The notes: a model not told the origin generated them from the sequence alone. Shown: positions 25,096 to 33,759, counted from the first letter of the stretch. The stretch: DNA of 45,144 nucleotides from JAABRU01 sp050180235 (GCA_050180235.1 JBFXEJ010000042.1:1-45144), one strand, 5' to 3'. Made by a program: numbers and translations.

Positions 25096-25384
25096 AGCTG
25101 TTTATCAGGAATGTCTTGAAACAGAGTTTACAAAATGTGGTATTCCATTTGAACCACAGGTTAATATCCATTTGAGATATAAAGAAAACGTACTTCAGCA
25201 ATATTACAGGGCAGATATTGTCTGCTATGGTAAAATTATCCTGGAAATAAAATCTGTAAAAGATTTAAATGATATTCACAGGGCGCAAATGTTAAATTAT
25301 TTAAGAGCAACCCAAATGAAACTTGGGATGCTTGTGAATTTTGGTTCATATCCAAAAGTAACCATTGAAAGAATTGCTGCATGA
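24983..25384 (+). CDS. GxxExxY protein
   Basis: 133 aa. The name-giving motif is GSGFLEAVYQECLETEF (G-F-L-E-x-x-Y). Further conserved parts are YRADIVCYGKIILEIKSV and AQMLNYLRATQMKLGMLVNF. The D...E-x-K arrangement resembles a PD-(D/E)XK nuclease fold; function in bacteria is unestablished. The N-terminus is Lys/Glu/Asn-rich (MNHEKNEKNEK). AT-rich relative to neighbours, and such genes often sit among CGTGGTTAAA-type repeats, as seen at 25500-25545; probable mobile cargo. The Shine-Dalgarno sequence is weak. Confidence 0.9.
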   Translation: MNHEKNEKNEKIVYKEESYKIQGAIFEVYREMGSGFLEAVYQECLETEFTKCGIPFEPQVNIHLRYKENVLQQYYRADIVCYGKIILEIKSVKDLNDIHRAQMLNYLRATQMKLGMLVNFGSYPKVTIERIAA

Positions 25385-25606
25385 ACATCAATCACAAAAA
25401 GCACAGAAGATAAATAATCAACCGAAAATTTTCGTGTATTAAAAAAACCGGATTTTTCGGAAAAATTATGTCTGAAAATATATGGAAACATACTTATTTC
25501 GTGTTTTTTGTGTTTTTCGTGGTTAAATGTTTTTCGTGGTTAAATATCTGTAGGAGCAATGTTTGAACTGAATAAAAATATTCCGTTATACTTAAAGGAG
25601 GAACTT

Positions 25607-27025
25607 TTGACCGGTTTTGTTCAGAAAAATTGTTGGTATGCAAAATGGTGCATGGCAGTGTTCATGCTGTTTCTGTTCAGTGTGAATGTTCATGCGGTTG
25701 TTACGCAGGACGCTGAAAGCGGACTTCTGCCGGATGTTTTTGTTCCCTTTGACACGGATAATGCACCGGTTCATGTGCTGTTGGCGGAAAAAAGCACCCA
25801 GCAGTTGTTTGTCTATGAATACAAAGACAAACCTGTGGAAATTTATCGCTTCAAATGCTCCACAGGCAAAAAAGAGGGGCCGAAAACCCTTGAGGGGGAC
25901 AGCAAAACTCCGGAAGGGATTTATTTTTTCATCAATCAGCATGACAAAAGCAAACTTGCCCCGATTTACGGCATCGGCGCGTTTCCCACGGATTACCCCA
26001 ATATGCTTGACCGGATGACGGGAAAGACCGGCAAAGAAATCTGGCTGCACGGCACAAACAAAGTCCTGACAGATCGTGATTCCAACGGATGCGTAGTTCT
26101 GGACAATGCTGATTTTGAAAAAGTGTCCAAGCTGATTGTCCTGCACCGCACCCCGATAATTATCACGGATCAGCTTGTGCATGTCACTTTTGAATCCGGA
26201 TCAGAAATCAAAACCGCATTCAGCGATTTTGTTTCCAGATGGGTCAAAGCATTGGAAAGCGGAACCTACCATGATTATCTATCGTGCTATGATGCAGAAT
26301 ATCTGCCGGAGATTGGCTGGTGGAGTGAATGGAACCGGATCAGAAAGGAATTCCGGCAGCAGGGGAAAAATTTTTCTGTGTCATCGGAAAACATGCTTGT
26401 TTTCCGGCACAAAGATATTTATGTGTCCCTGTTTGATCTTGCAGTCAAATCAGATGACAGAAAATCTTCTGCCGGAGCAAAGCAGTTTTTTATGACCCGG
26501 AAAGAAGGGAAATTTGCGGTTATAGGGGAAAACTGGCAGGTTCCAGCGGATTTTCTGGCAAAACAGAACGGTAATCCCGTGATTATGGCTTCCCGGAATC
26601 TGCGTGTTCCCGAAGTCGCAGCACTGGCTGCTGCAAAACCGGAAAAAACAGCGGCAGAAGAAACTCAGCCGGTCATGCAGGAAATCCCGGAATCTGATAT
26701 TGAAAGAGTTGTCAACGAATGGCTGGCCGCGTGGTCATCCAAAAATATTGAGGCATACGGCACATATTATGCCAGTGATTTCACTTCCCAGGGGATGAAC
26801 AAAAAAGCATGGCTCCGTCACAAGGAAGGATTGAACCGGACATACAGATATATCCGGGTGACGCAGAAAAATCTGAAAATTCAGCCGGACGGGGAAAATA
26901 TTGCTGTATCCTTTGTTCAGGACTATGAATCAGACAGATTCAGATCCGCAAGCGCAAAGCAGCTCATACTGAAGCGTGAAAACAGTCAATGGAAAATATA
27001 CCGGGAAAATACCAGAAAGCTGTAA
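25607..27025 (+). CDS. L,D-transpeptidase (YkuD) with two NTF2-like C-terminal modules
   Basis: 472 aa from a TTG start at 25607, preceded by AAGGAGG at 5-bp spacing; an upstream ATG at 25559 has a poorly spaced site. The N-terminus (KNCWYAKWCMAVFMLFLFSV ... VHA) is a signal peptide or anchor. YkuD domain: counting from the upstream ATG, H164 in WLHGT and C178 in SNGCVVL are the catalytic pair; TPEGIYFF is also typical. It should make 3-3 peptidoglycan cross-links or attach proteins. The rest contains two SnoaL/NTF2-like repeats: FSDFVSRWVKALESGTYHDY ... and VVNEWLAAWSSKNIEAYGTY ..., each followed by a strand-rich part. These may bind ligand or substrate; function unknown. Single gene. Confidence 0.88.
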   Translation: MTGFVQKNCWYAKWCMAVFMLFLFSVNVHAVVTQDAESGLLPDVFVPFDTDNAPVHVLLAEKSTQQLFVYEYKDKPVEIYRFKCSTGKKEGPKTLEGDSKTPEGIYFFINQHDKSKLAPIYGIGAFPTDYPNMLDRMTGKTGKEIWLHGTNKVLTDRDSNGCVVLDNADFEKVSKLIVLHRTPIIITDQLVHVTFESGSEIKTAFSDFVSRWVKALESGTYHDYLSCYDAEYLPEIGWWSEWNRIRKEFRQQGKNFSVSSENMLVFRHKDIYVSLFDLAVKSDDRKSSAGAKQFFMTRKEGKFAVIGENWQVPADFLAKQNGNPVIMASRNLRVPEVAALAAAKPEKTAAEETQPVMQEIPESDIERVVNEWLAAWSSKNIEAYGTYYASDFTSQGMNKKAWLRHKEGLNRTYRYIRVTQKNLKIQPDGENIAVSFVQDYESDRFRSASAKQLILKRENSQWKIYRENTRKL

Positions 27026-27710
27026 AAACATGCGCCTTTCCCGGCCCGTGAAAAAGGCAGGAACTCTGGATATTTCTGCTGATGAAAAACTGCGGGGGCA
27101 TGGATAAAATCTGTTGAAGAACCCTGAAAGCTTGAAATTATTATATGATGTTACGCCAAAACTTCAGAATCCGGCAGACTGCTGTATTTCCCGTCATTCC
27201 GGCGAAAGCCGGAATAACTGTGAAAGCTGATAATTCTCTGATTTTTGGAAAAGCTGCGTAACATCAGTTAAATCAAAGGCTTTATATGCGTTTTTTTCTA
27301 AGGGAACCTGGGTTAAACGCCATAAGGAGGCAAGCTGATGACCTTATGCAGCATATACCGAAACATTTTCCCCGCATTCCGCCTGTATTCCTTTTTCTCC
27401 ATTTTTCCGCCATAGTGACTGCCGATGTGATGACAGACAGCACAGCAAAAGCATTTTACTGCCCGGACTGTCAGATTCCCCATGATTTGGAAGAAACCGC
27501 GGTGCCGAATTTTTTCCGCAGTTTTCAGAAATTTTCTGTTTTAACAGAAAAAAGTTCAACCTTCACCGGCCCGGATTCCATTGAAAATGTGATAACGGTC
27601 TGAAGGCAATGCCGGTGATGTGGCAATCCATGCCAGAGAGATTGAAATTGATAATCTGATAATCAGGAATCAGATCAGCCGGAAGAAAATATTCCGGGAA
27701 GGAGCGCACA
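27026..27710. other. Intergenic stretch upstream of TpsB
   Basis: About 685 bp. It contains the inverted repeat at 27146-27269. An open frame at 27286-27603 has no RBS, no motif and an odd composition. The final ~100 bp should hold the promoter of the TpsB gene, which has a strong ribosome binding site (GGAAGGAG). Confidence 0.5.
27146..27269. repeat. Inverted repeat with TGATGTTACGC ends and a REP-like hairpin
   Basis: Ends TGATGTTACGC and GCGTAACATCA are complementary, 124 bp overall. The middle carries GTCATTCCGGCGAAAGCCGG, a REP-type hairpin seen in many genomes; a variant GTCATACCGGAGAAAGCCGG is at about 37193. No coding potential. Confidence 0.6.
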
Positions 27711-29405
27711 ATGAACATGATTTCAAAAATGACACTGTTTGCTTTTTTGCTGATTTTCACAACAGTCTGCCAGGCCGGAAACGGCATCATCCCACCGCCA
27801 TCCGGACATCCCGGAGAAACCCGGCCCGAACTCCCTGACTATCTTCCGGAAAAACCTGGCAGGGGACTCACTCTCCCGCAGCCTCCGGTGCAGGCCGAGC
27901 CTCCTGCCGGGGAAATTTCTTTTGAACTCAAGGGATTGATTTTTGAGGGCAACACCATTTTTTCAGATGAGGAACTCGGAAAAATCGCTGAATCTTTTCT
28001 GGGAAAGCCTGTCACACTGGCTGATCTGGAAGAACTGCGCTTTTGTCTGACAAACTTCCACATTAATCATGGTTATATCAACTCCGGAGCCATTCTGAAA
28101 CCGGATCAGAATGTGGATGCCGGGATTGTCATCTACCTGATCCGGGAGGGGCGGCTGGATGAGGTGAAAGTCACGGGAAACGGACGGCTGCAGCCCGGAT
28201 ACATACGCAAACGGATCAATCCGAAGCCGGATCAGGCCTTCAACATCAAAAAATTGCAGGAACGGTTCCAGCTTCTGCTGGAAGACCCCATGATTGATCA
28301 GATGGATGGCAGAATCCATCCCGGTGTTTCACCCGGAGAGGCTGTGCTGGATCTGGATGTGACACGCTCCCGATCCTATGAACTGAGCCTGACTACAGAC
28401 AACCACAGTTCTCCCAGTACCGGTGCGGAACGCATCACCGCAGCAGGAAGCGTGTGGAATCTGACCGGCTTTGGAGACAGACTTGACGCATCATTTGCAC
28501 ACAGCAGGGGGGCTGATGAAATCAGTGCGGGATTCTCCATCCCCCTGAATGCCCGAAACACGAGGATTTCACTTTATTACAACCGGGACGAAAACTCGGT
28601 AATAGAGGAACCTCTGGATGCCATTGACATTGAAAGCGAATCAGAAACCGCTGAACTTAATCTGACCCATCCTCTTATTCATAACCTGAGACGCAAACTG
28701 GAACTGGGAATCACCCTGGCAGCGCGCGAGAGCAGAACCCGGCTCCTGAATATGCCCTTTTCCTTTACAAAAGGCGATGTTGACGGAAGAAGTCAGGTTA
28801 CAGCCCTGCGCCTGATTCAGTCTTATACGGATCGGACTCTGTACACAGCTCTGGCTCTGCGTTCCACCCTGAGTCTGGGTATTGATCTTTTCGGCCCCAC
28901 CATCCATGCTGAAGATCGTCCGGACGGTCAGTTTCTGGCCTGGCTGGGGCAGATTCAGTATGCCCAGCGTATAGGGGAAAGATTTGGTCAGATTATTCTG
29001 AGGGGTGATATACAGATCGCGAATGACAATCTCCTCTCTTTGGAGCAGTTTGCCGTAGGCGGCATCAGAACGGTGCGGGGATACCGGGAAAACGAATTGG
29101 TGCGGGACAACGGATATGTTTTATCAGCCGAATGGCGGTATCCGCTGTGGAAACAGACCGGAAAGAGTCCGGAAGATATTCTTCAGTTGGCGGTTTTTAC
29201 AGACTTTGGTTCTTCCTGGAACGAGGGGGAAAGCAGTGAGGATGAAAATCTTCATTCTGCTGGTCTTGGTCTGCTGTGGACACCCAATCAGCATATAAAT
29301 GCGGAACTGTATATGGCTCATGATATTGAAGAAGCAGCAGATAAAGATGACTGGAACCTGCAGGATGACGGCATTCATTTCCGCGTCAGTTATAATATAT
29401 TTTAA
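27711..29405 (+). CDS. Two-partner secretion outer-membrane transporter (TpsB, ShlB/FhaC/HecB family)
   Basis: 564 aa. Outer-membrane beta-barrel of the Omp85/TpsB group that exports a TpsA protein. Signal peptide at residues 1-22, proline-rich linker, POTRA domains from ~65 (FELKGLIFEGNTIFSDEEL ...; second near EVKVTGNGRLQPGYI), then a barrel with the conserved VRGY at 455-458, and a C-terminal Phe typical of outer-membrane proteins. Strong RBS (GGAAGGAG, 7 bp). Its TpsA substrate is usually adjacent but is absent here; downstream are only repeats. Passenger unknown. Confidence 0.93.
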   Translation: MNMISKMTLFAFLLIFTTVCQAGNGIIPPPSGHPGETRPELPDYLPEKPGRGLTLPQPPVQAEPPAGEISFELKGLIFEGNTIFSDEELGKIAESFLGKPVTLADLEELRFCLTNFHINHGYINSGAILKPDQNVDAGIVIYLIREGRLDEVKVTGNGRLQPGYIRKRINPKPDQAFNIKKLQERFQLLLEDPMIDQMDGRIHPGVSPGEAVLDLDVTRSRSYELSLTTDNHSSPSTGAERITAAGSVWNLTGFGDRLDASFAHSRGADEISAGFSIPLNARNTRISLYYNRDENSVIEEPLDAIDIESESETAELNLTHPLIHNLRRKLELGITLAARESRTRLLNMPFSFTKGDVDGRSQVTALRLIQSYTDRTLYTALALRSTLSLGIDLFGPTIHAEDRPDGQFLAWLGQIQYAQRIGERFGQIILRGDIQIANDNLLSLEQFAVGGIRTVRGYRENELVRDNGYVLSAEWRYPLWKQTGKSPEDILQLAVFTDFGSSWNEGESSEDENLHSAGLGLLWTPNQHINAELYMAHDIEEAADKDDWNLQDDGIHFRVSYNIF

Positions 29406-29513
29406 GCATATCAGCAAAAATCCGTTGATTCTGAATCCGGGATTCCGCCGCAGAGACAGGGCATGCCTTGTCTCTGCAACCTGAATTCCTGTTTCATCAA
29501 CAGGTTTTATCCT

Positions 29514-29640
29514 ATACCGGTTCGCCATTGAAAGTATACTTATGATTCTGTTTCCCACAGAGAACACAGAGAGAAAAAACCACAGAGAACACAGAGGAAA
29601 CAACTCACCTTATTATATAAATTCAACAGCGAATTGGTAC
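29514..29640. repeat. ATACC-type repeat with CACAGAGAACACAGAG interior (second copy)
   Basis: Matches 12361-12487 nearly base for base over 127 bp, including two CCACAGAGAACACAGAG units. Ends ATACCGGTTCGCCATTGAAA and CAGCGAATTGGTA. Confidence 0.7.
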
Positions 29641-29663
29641 TATACCCATTTTTCATATCCCAT

Positions 29664-29757
29664 TAAAAAAATCCCCTCCTGAGAGATGGATAACGATCTG
29701 TGTTAATACGGAAAACAGACACATTCCAGAATCCTATCAGGAGGGGAATTTTTTTAA
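29664..29757. repeat. Inverted repeat AAAAAATCCCCTCCTGA
   Basis: AAAAAAATCCCCTCCTGA at the left and TCAGGAGGGGAATTTTTTT at the right, about 55 bp apart, form long complementary arms with T runs outward. Could be a MITE or a bidirectional terminator between the convergent TpsB and DUF4126 genes. Confidence 0.55.
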
Positions 29758-29781
29758 AAAAATTTGGAATATATGTGTACT

Positions 29782-29886
29782 TAGGGTCTGTATCAAAATA
29801 AGTTGTTCCAAACCCTTAGGGTTTTCAAACCCTTAAGGGTTTTTGGACAGAAAAATTTGTACGTGTTATTTTTTTACAAACCCTTA
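29782..29886 (-). repeat. Repeat carrying a terminator hairpin and the stop codon of the DUF4126 gene
   Basis: Same design as 9328-9435: CTTAGGGTCTGTATCAAAAT, hairpin AAACCCTTAGGGTTTT / AAACCCTTAAGGGTTT, GGACAGAAAAATTTGTAC, and ACAAACCCTTA ending in the TAA of the gene on the minus strand. Confidence 0.65.
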
Positions 29887-30537
29887 TGGGGCAGAGCCTC
29901 CGGACTGGCCTCCGGCAGACGGCTGCGGATTTCCGGCTCCGAACAGACGGCCAATGGCTCTGAACACTGCCTTGATTCCCTTCCACAGTTTGGGAAGCAG
30001 CCAGATAATAAGCGCAATGAAAAGCACCAGAAGAACGATAAACATCCAGGGATAATTTATGGCTGTCCACAGTCCGCCCACCACAGCGATATCCTCGGAT
30101 ATGGAAGCCACCCAGTTGCTGAAAGGTTCCGGTGAGGTATTGATCAATGCCCGTGTTCCTGCTTTGGTGGCATGGGTTCCGGCTGCCACGCCTCCGCCCA
30201 ATATACCGGCCGTCAGGGTTAACGCGGGACTGACATCACCCACAGCACCTGCTGCAAGAATCGCACCCGCGGGAATCCGGATAAAGGTATGCACCGCATC
30301 CCAGCCTGAATCAACTCCCGGAATCTTGTCTGCCACAAATTCTGTGACAAACATCAGTCCGGCTCCGGTCATTACCAGAGGATTGGTCAGAATATGCAGA
30401 TTTTCCGGCAGAATGATGTCTCCGGTAAGTCCCAGAACACCCAGAACCAGAAGGGTCGCGTAGAGATTGAGTCCGCTGGCCCACGCGGTTCCCATGGAAA
30501 GGGCAATGGTACTGCTGATCTGCTGCAAGGGATCCAT
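29884..30537 (-). CDS. DUF4126 membrane protein
   Basis: 217 aa, multi-pass membrane protein of the DUF4126 family. Characteristic parts: ALSMGTAWASGLNLYATLLV, VTEFVADKIPGVDSGWDAVH, GGGVAAGTHATKAGTRALIN, and a hydrophobic FIVLLVLFIALIIWLLPKLW. Function unknown in the literature I recall. The C-terminus (PQPSAGGQSGGSAP) is low complexity and its stop codon lies in a dispersed repeat. An HMA-domain gene is 70 bp downstream in coordinates, i.e. immediately upstream in transcription, so they may form an operon. Confidence 0.87.
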   Translation of the reverse strand: MDPLQQISSTIALSMGTAWASGLNLYATLLVLGVLGLTGDIILPENLHILTNPLVMTGAGLMFVTEFVADKIPGVDSGWDAVHTFIRIPAGAILAAGAVGDVSPALTLTAGILGGGVAAGTHATKAGTRALINTSPEPFSNWVASISEDIAVVGGLWTAINYPWMFIVLLVLFIALIIWLLPKLWKGIKAVFRAIGRLFGAGNPQPSAGGQSGGSAP

Positions 30538-30606
30538 AATAAACTCCTTTCAAATAATGAGTTTTGCAGAGTGGACAGAAGCCGAACCTGCCCACCGCAT
30601 TGATTT

Positions 30607-30813
30607 TCACTCTGCCACAGGATAACCGGTTTCTTTCAGAATGTCCATAATCTTTTGAAGAGTCACGGGTTTTTCCCATTCCACTGTCACGGTTTTGGCC
30701 AGAATATCCCCTTTGGCACTGAGCACCCCTTTAATCTCCCCCAGTTCATTTTCTATGGCAGATGTGCAGTGTCCGCAGGATATTTTCGGTATAAACAGTG
30801 TTTTTTTTTCCAT
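30607..30813 (-). CDS. Small heavy-metal-associated (HMA) protein
   Basis: 68 aa, copper-chaperone-like fold. The metal site is C13-G-H-C16 in PKISCGHCTSAI, then ELGEIKGV and TVTVEWEKPVTLQKIMDIL, as in CopZ/HMA domains. Likely binds Cu(I) or another soft metal. The usual MxCxxC is altered to ISCGHC. The frame opens further upstream (30978), but AAAGGAG 7 bp before the ATG at 30813 sets the start. No copper ATPase is adjacent. Probably cotranscribed with the DUF4126 gene. Confidence 0.88.
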   Translation of the reverse strand: MEKKTLFIPKISCGHCTSAIENELGEIKGVLSAKGDILAKTVTVEWEKPVTLQKIMDILKETGYPVAE

Positions 30814-31133
30814 ATGCAGGTCTCCTTTGTCATGATGGTTTGTATAAAAATCCCAGTCTGTAACGGAACAGATGTATTCCTCCCTGCTTTGCTCAGATAT
30901 TCTGCAGATAAGGAACTCCCCAAAAAATATCACCTGACAGCCCTGCTCTAAGGAGGGGAGTTCTATATGATTCTCCAAAATTCAAATTGGTCATGCAGTG
31001 CTTCATTTCATCTGAAATTGCAGGCCGGATTAGCGTCAGCGTAATCCGGCATTCCGGTACTGCCTTGAAATACAACAACAATTTTAGCTGAAACAATGCA
31101 GCACTATCTGTTTTTTCAGCATTCCAACTCTTT

Positions 31134-31271
31134 AGGCGATTTCCATGAAAAAATGTACCATCATTGCAGGGTGGGCACGGCTTTTTGTGCCCACCGTTTC
31201 AGCAGGACGGCGGGCACAAAAAGCCGTGCCCGCCCCACGAAAAACGGTATAATCATTAATGGAAATCACCT
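31134..31271. repeat. 138-bp palindromic element with inverted core (copy 1)
   Basis: Starts AGGCGATTTCCATGAAAA and ends ATTAATGGAAATCACCT. The 59-bp core 31173-31231 has 20-bp perfect inverted arms (GGGCACGGCTTTTTGTGCCC and complement) around ACCGTTTCAGCAGGACGGC. The copy at 41461-41598 has the same length and flanks, but the core is exactly reversed. Confidence 0.8.
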
Positions 31272-31404
31272 TATACTGCTGCGGGCAGATTATTTTCTTC
31301 GAACTTCCCAATGATAAAACATGACAGCAGTTAATTCAAGCGGCCCTGCAGGTTGCAGAAAAAAATAAATCTGCTTTTACAGGCAGTCGGCGAAAACAGA
31401 AACT

Positions 31405-31518
31405 GACATCAAATCGCTTTCAAAGTTCGGGGAAAGTCTCCTTTTTTAACCACGAAAAACACGGACAGCACGAAAAGACAGCATTTTGCATGGTCATGTT
31501 TTGAAAGCGAATTGGTAT
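31405..31518. repeat. ATACCAAWTCGC-type repeat, CACGAAAAACACGGACAG interior (second copy)
   Basis: Begins CATCAAATCGCTTTCAAAG and ends TTTTGAAAGCGAATTGGTAT; interior as in 9116-9226. Ends 30 bp before the stop of the receiver-histidine kinase gene. Confidence 0.65.
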
Positions 31519-31547
31519 GACATCCTGAATTTCCGTTTTTCAAAAGA

Positions 31548-32675
31548 TCATCCGGGAACGCGGACTGTAAGCGTAGTTCCCTTTTCCGCTGAGGTTGCCA
31601 TCCGGACAGAACCCCGCAGGGTTTCCGCGATCAGTCTTGCGCTGTAAGTTCCAAGTCCGGTTCCGTTTTTCTTGCCTGCGGTGACATATATGTCAAAAAA
31701 TCTGTCCCGGATTTCTTCCGGAACAGCGCCTTTGTTGTGGATGACAATAAGGACTTCCCCTGTCTGTCCGTCCCTGTCGATTGATATGCTTACTGTTTCC
31801 CCTTCCGGAGATGCCTCCAGCGCATTTTTGATCAGATTGGCCAGCATGGAATAACAGAGCAGTTCCTCTCCTTTGGCATAAAAATTTTCCTGCTTTCCCG
31901 CGGGATTTCCCTGCACCAGAGTTTGCAGGTTCAGCCTCCTGCCCCGTATCAGTCCGCCCAGTTCCACTGTAATTTTGCCGATTACATGCAGCAGATTGAC
32001 CGAAACCGGCTGCAGGGGATAGGTTTTCTGTTCCATACGGAACAGATCCACGGAAAGATTGATGATATTGAGAATGCGGTATGCGGATTCCTCAATGGTG
32101 GAAAGACATTCCTGCTGCTGTTCATCCAGATTGTCATCAGCCATGAGCAGTTGGGAAAAACCGATAATGGAATTGAGCGGGGTTTTCACATCATGCCGGG
32201 TGATTCTTTCCACATTCTCGCGGAAACGCGCGGCCTGAATCAGTTCCCTGTTCTGCTCCTCAATCTTCTGTTTCTGTCCCGCAATTTCCTCCAGAGCCAT
32301 TTTCAGTGCCAGATGATTGCGCACTCTGGCCCGGACAATGGGGGGACTGACCGGTTTGATGATATAGTCAATCGCGCCCATAAGCAGCCCTTTTTCCTCA
32401 TTTTCCATTTCCCCCATAGCTGTGATGAAAATAACCGGAATATGACATGTTTTTGGATCAGATTTGAGCTGTCTGCATACTTCGTAACCGTCCATTCCCG
32501 GCATCATAATATCCAGCAGAATAATATCCGGCGGATTGGCCGACTTTGTCCGCCTGAGTGCATCCATCCCGTTTTTCGCTATAATCAGCCGGTATTCATC
32601 TTTCAGAATCGCGACCAGAACATTGATGTTGTATCTCTCATCATCCACTATCAGTATTTTCTGCTCCGCATTCAT
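31548..32675 (-). CDS. Response regulator receiver-histidine kinase hybrid
   Basis: 375 aa. N-terminal receiver domain: acidic pair D11-D12, phosphoacceptor D55 in IILLDIMMPGMDGYE, and Lys in YIIKPVSPP. A short coiled-coil (residues ~125-150) leads to a HisKA domain with H161 in RITRHDVKTPLNSIIGFSQL, then an ATPase domain with N box NLIKNALEAS and G box GTGLGTYSARLIAETL. No sensor or membrane segment, so it is cytoplasmic and takes its input by phosphotransfer or through the receiver. Second gene of an operon after the HD-GYP regulator (37 bp gap), whose receiver is closely similar, suggesting duplication. Confidence 0.93.
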   Translation of the reverse strand: MNAEQKILIVDDERYNINVLVAILKDEYRLIIAKNGMDALRRTKSANPPDIILLDIMMPGMDGYEVCRQLKSDPKTCHIPVIFITAMGEMENEEKGLLMGAIDYIIKPVSPPIVRARVRNHLALKMALEEIAGQKQKIEEQNRELIQAARFRENVERITRHDVKTPLNSIIGFSQLLMADDNLDEQQQECLSTIEESAYRILNIINLSVDLFRMEQKTYPLQPVSVNLLHVIGKITVELGGLIRGRRLNLQTLVQGNPAGKQENFYAKGEELLCYSMLANLIKNALEASPEGETVSISIDRDGQTGEVLIVIHNKGAVPEEIRDRFFDIYVTAGKKNGTGLGTYSARLIAETLRGSVRMATSAEKGTTLTVRVPG

Positions 32676-32712
32676 CTTTCACCTCTGTCCGGAGAAAAAT
32701 ATAGGTAAATGC

Positions 32713-33759
32713 TCACTCCGGAAAACGCTTTCTGATTTCCAGAAACTGGGGCAGTGTTTTTTCAAAAATATCAACAATATCAGGATCAAAATGTCTGCCG
32801 CTCTGTTTCAGTATCTCCTCCACAGCCCGGTCAATGGGCCAGGGTTCCTTGTAGGGACGTTTGGTGGTCAGCGCGTCAAACACATCGGCCAGAGCCGCAA
32901 TCCTGCCATATAGCGGAATATTTTCCCCTTTTATTCCCTGTGGATAACCTGATCCGTCCCATCTCTCGTGATGGGAAATGGCAATCTGCTGACCGGCCCG
33001 CATCAGTCCGGATCTGCTTTTGGATAAAATTTTTGCGCCGATGGCCGTGTGTTTTTTCATGACATCCCATTCAATGCCATCCAGTTTTCCCGGTTTCAGA
33101 AGAATAACATCAGGAATTCCCATTTTGCCGATGTCGTGCATTGGGCTGGCCAGCAGAATGATCTCACATTCCTTTTTCGGCAGACCGTATGCAACGGCCA
33201 GCAGTTTGCTGTAATGACTCATGCGCTTGATATGGGAACCGGTTTCCGGATCCTTGTATTCTGCGGCAAATACCAGACGGTGAATAATCTCCAGACGGCT
33301 GTTGTAAAGTTCCCTGGTTCTTACCTCCACCATCTCTTCCAGTATATGATTCTGGTCTGCCAGTTCCACTTCCGCATCCCGCAGAGAAAGATGGGTTCTG
33401 ACCCTGGCCCTGACCACAGGAGGACTGACCGGTTTGGTAATATAATCAACGCCCCCGGCCTCAAAACCTCTGGCTTCATCCTGTTCCTCCCCCAGAGCCG
33501 TAATAAAAATAATGGGAATTTTTCTGGTTTTTTCATTTTTTTTCAGAATTCTGCAAACTGTGTATCCGTCCATCTGCGGCATCATGATATCCAGCAGAAT
33601 CAAATCCGGCGGAGTGGATGAATCCACAACACGTTTCAGGGCTTCCTCTCCGTTTTTGGCAACAATGACTCTGTAATCGGATTTGAGAATTTCAACCAGC
33701 ACATTGATATTGAAACGCTCATCATCAACAATCAGTATTCTGTGGGATTTTTCATTCAT
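32713..33759 (-). CDS. Response regulator with HD-GYP domain (c-di-GMP phosphodiesterase)
   Basis: 348 aa. Receiver domain with D-D near residue 12 and phosphoacceptor Asp in LILLDIMMPQMDGYTV, then a coiled coil and an HD-GYP domain: ETGSHIKRMSHYS, the HD pair in ASPMHDIGKMGIPD, HERWDGSGYPQGIKGENIPL (the GYP motif), and ADVFDALTTKRPYKE. HD-GYP domains hydrolyse c-di-GMP to pGpG and GMP. All metal-binding residues seem present. First gene of the operon; upstream are three closely spaced dyads (33864-33958). Likely affects biofilm, motility or similar functions. Confidence 0.93.
   Translation of the reverse strand: MNEKSHRILIVDDERFNINVLVEILKSDYRVIVAKNGEEALKRVVDSSTPPDLILLDIMMPQMDGYTVCRILKKNEKTRKIPIIFITALGEEQDEARGFEAGGVDYITKPVSPPVVRARVRTHLSLRDAEVELADQNHILEEMVEVRTRELYNSRLEIIHRLVFAAEYKDPETGSHIKRMSHYSKLLAVAYGLPKKECEIILLASPMHDIGKMGIPDVILLKPGKLDGIEWDVMKKHTAIGAKILSKSRSGLMRAGQQIAISHHERWDGSGYPQGIKGENIPLYGRIAALADVFDALTTKRPYKEPWPIDRAVEEILKQSGRHFDPDIVDIFEKTLPQFLEIRKRFPE

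Larger units (their letters stand above)
29406..29883. other. Intergenic repeats between TpsB and DUF4126 genes
   Basis: About 480 bp between convergent genes. In order: a CCGTTGATTCTGAATCC stretch also seen near 19895, the repeat 29514-29640, the inverted repeat 29664-29757, and the terminator-bearing repeat 29782-29886. No gene. Confidence 0.7.
30814..31547. other. Gene-free stretch with two repeats
   Basis: About 730 bp containing the 138-bp palindromic element 31134-31271, the repeat 31405-31518 and an AATCCGGCATTCCGG hairpin region near 31025-31058. Open frames here are repeat-derived. No gene. Confidence 0.6.

Noticed and set aside
27286..27603. Open frame of 105 codons upstream of TpsB
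   Set aside because: No ribosome binding site, no motif, odd composition; lies in non-coding sequence next to a repeat.
31173..31231. Core of the 138-bp palindrome as an integron attC site
   Set aside because: Arms are perfect with no extrahelical base and there are no RYYYAAC/GTTRRRY boxes; it is a different kind of repeat from 38307-38356.
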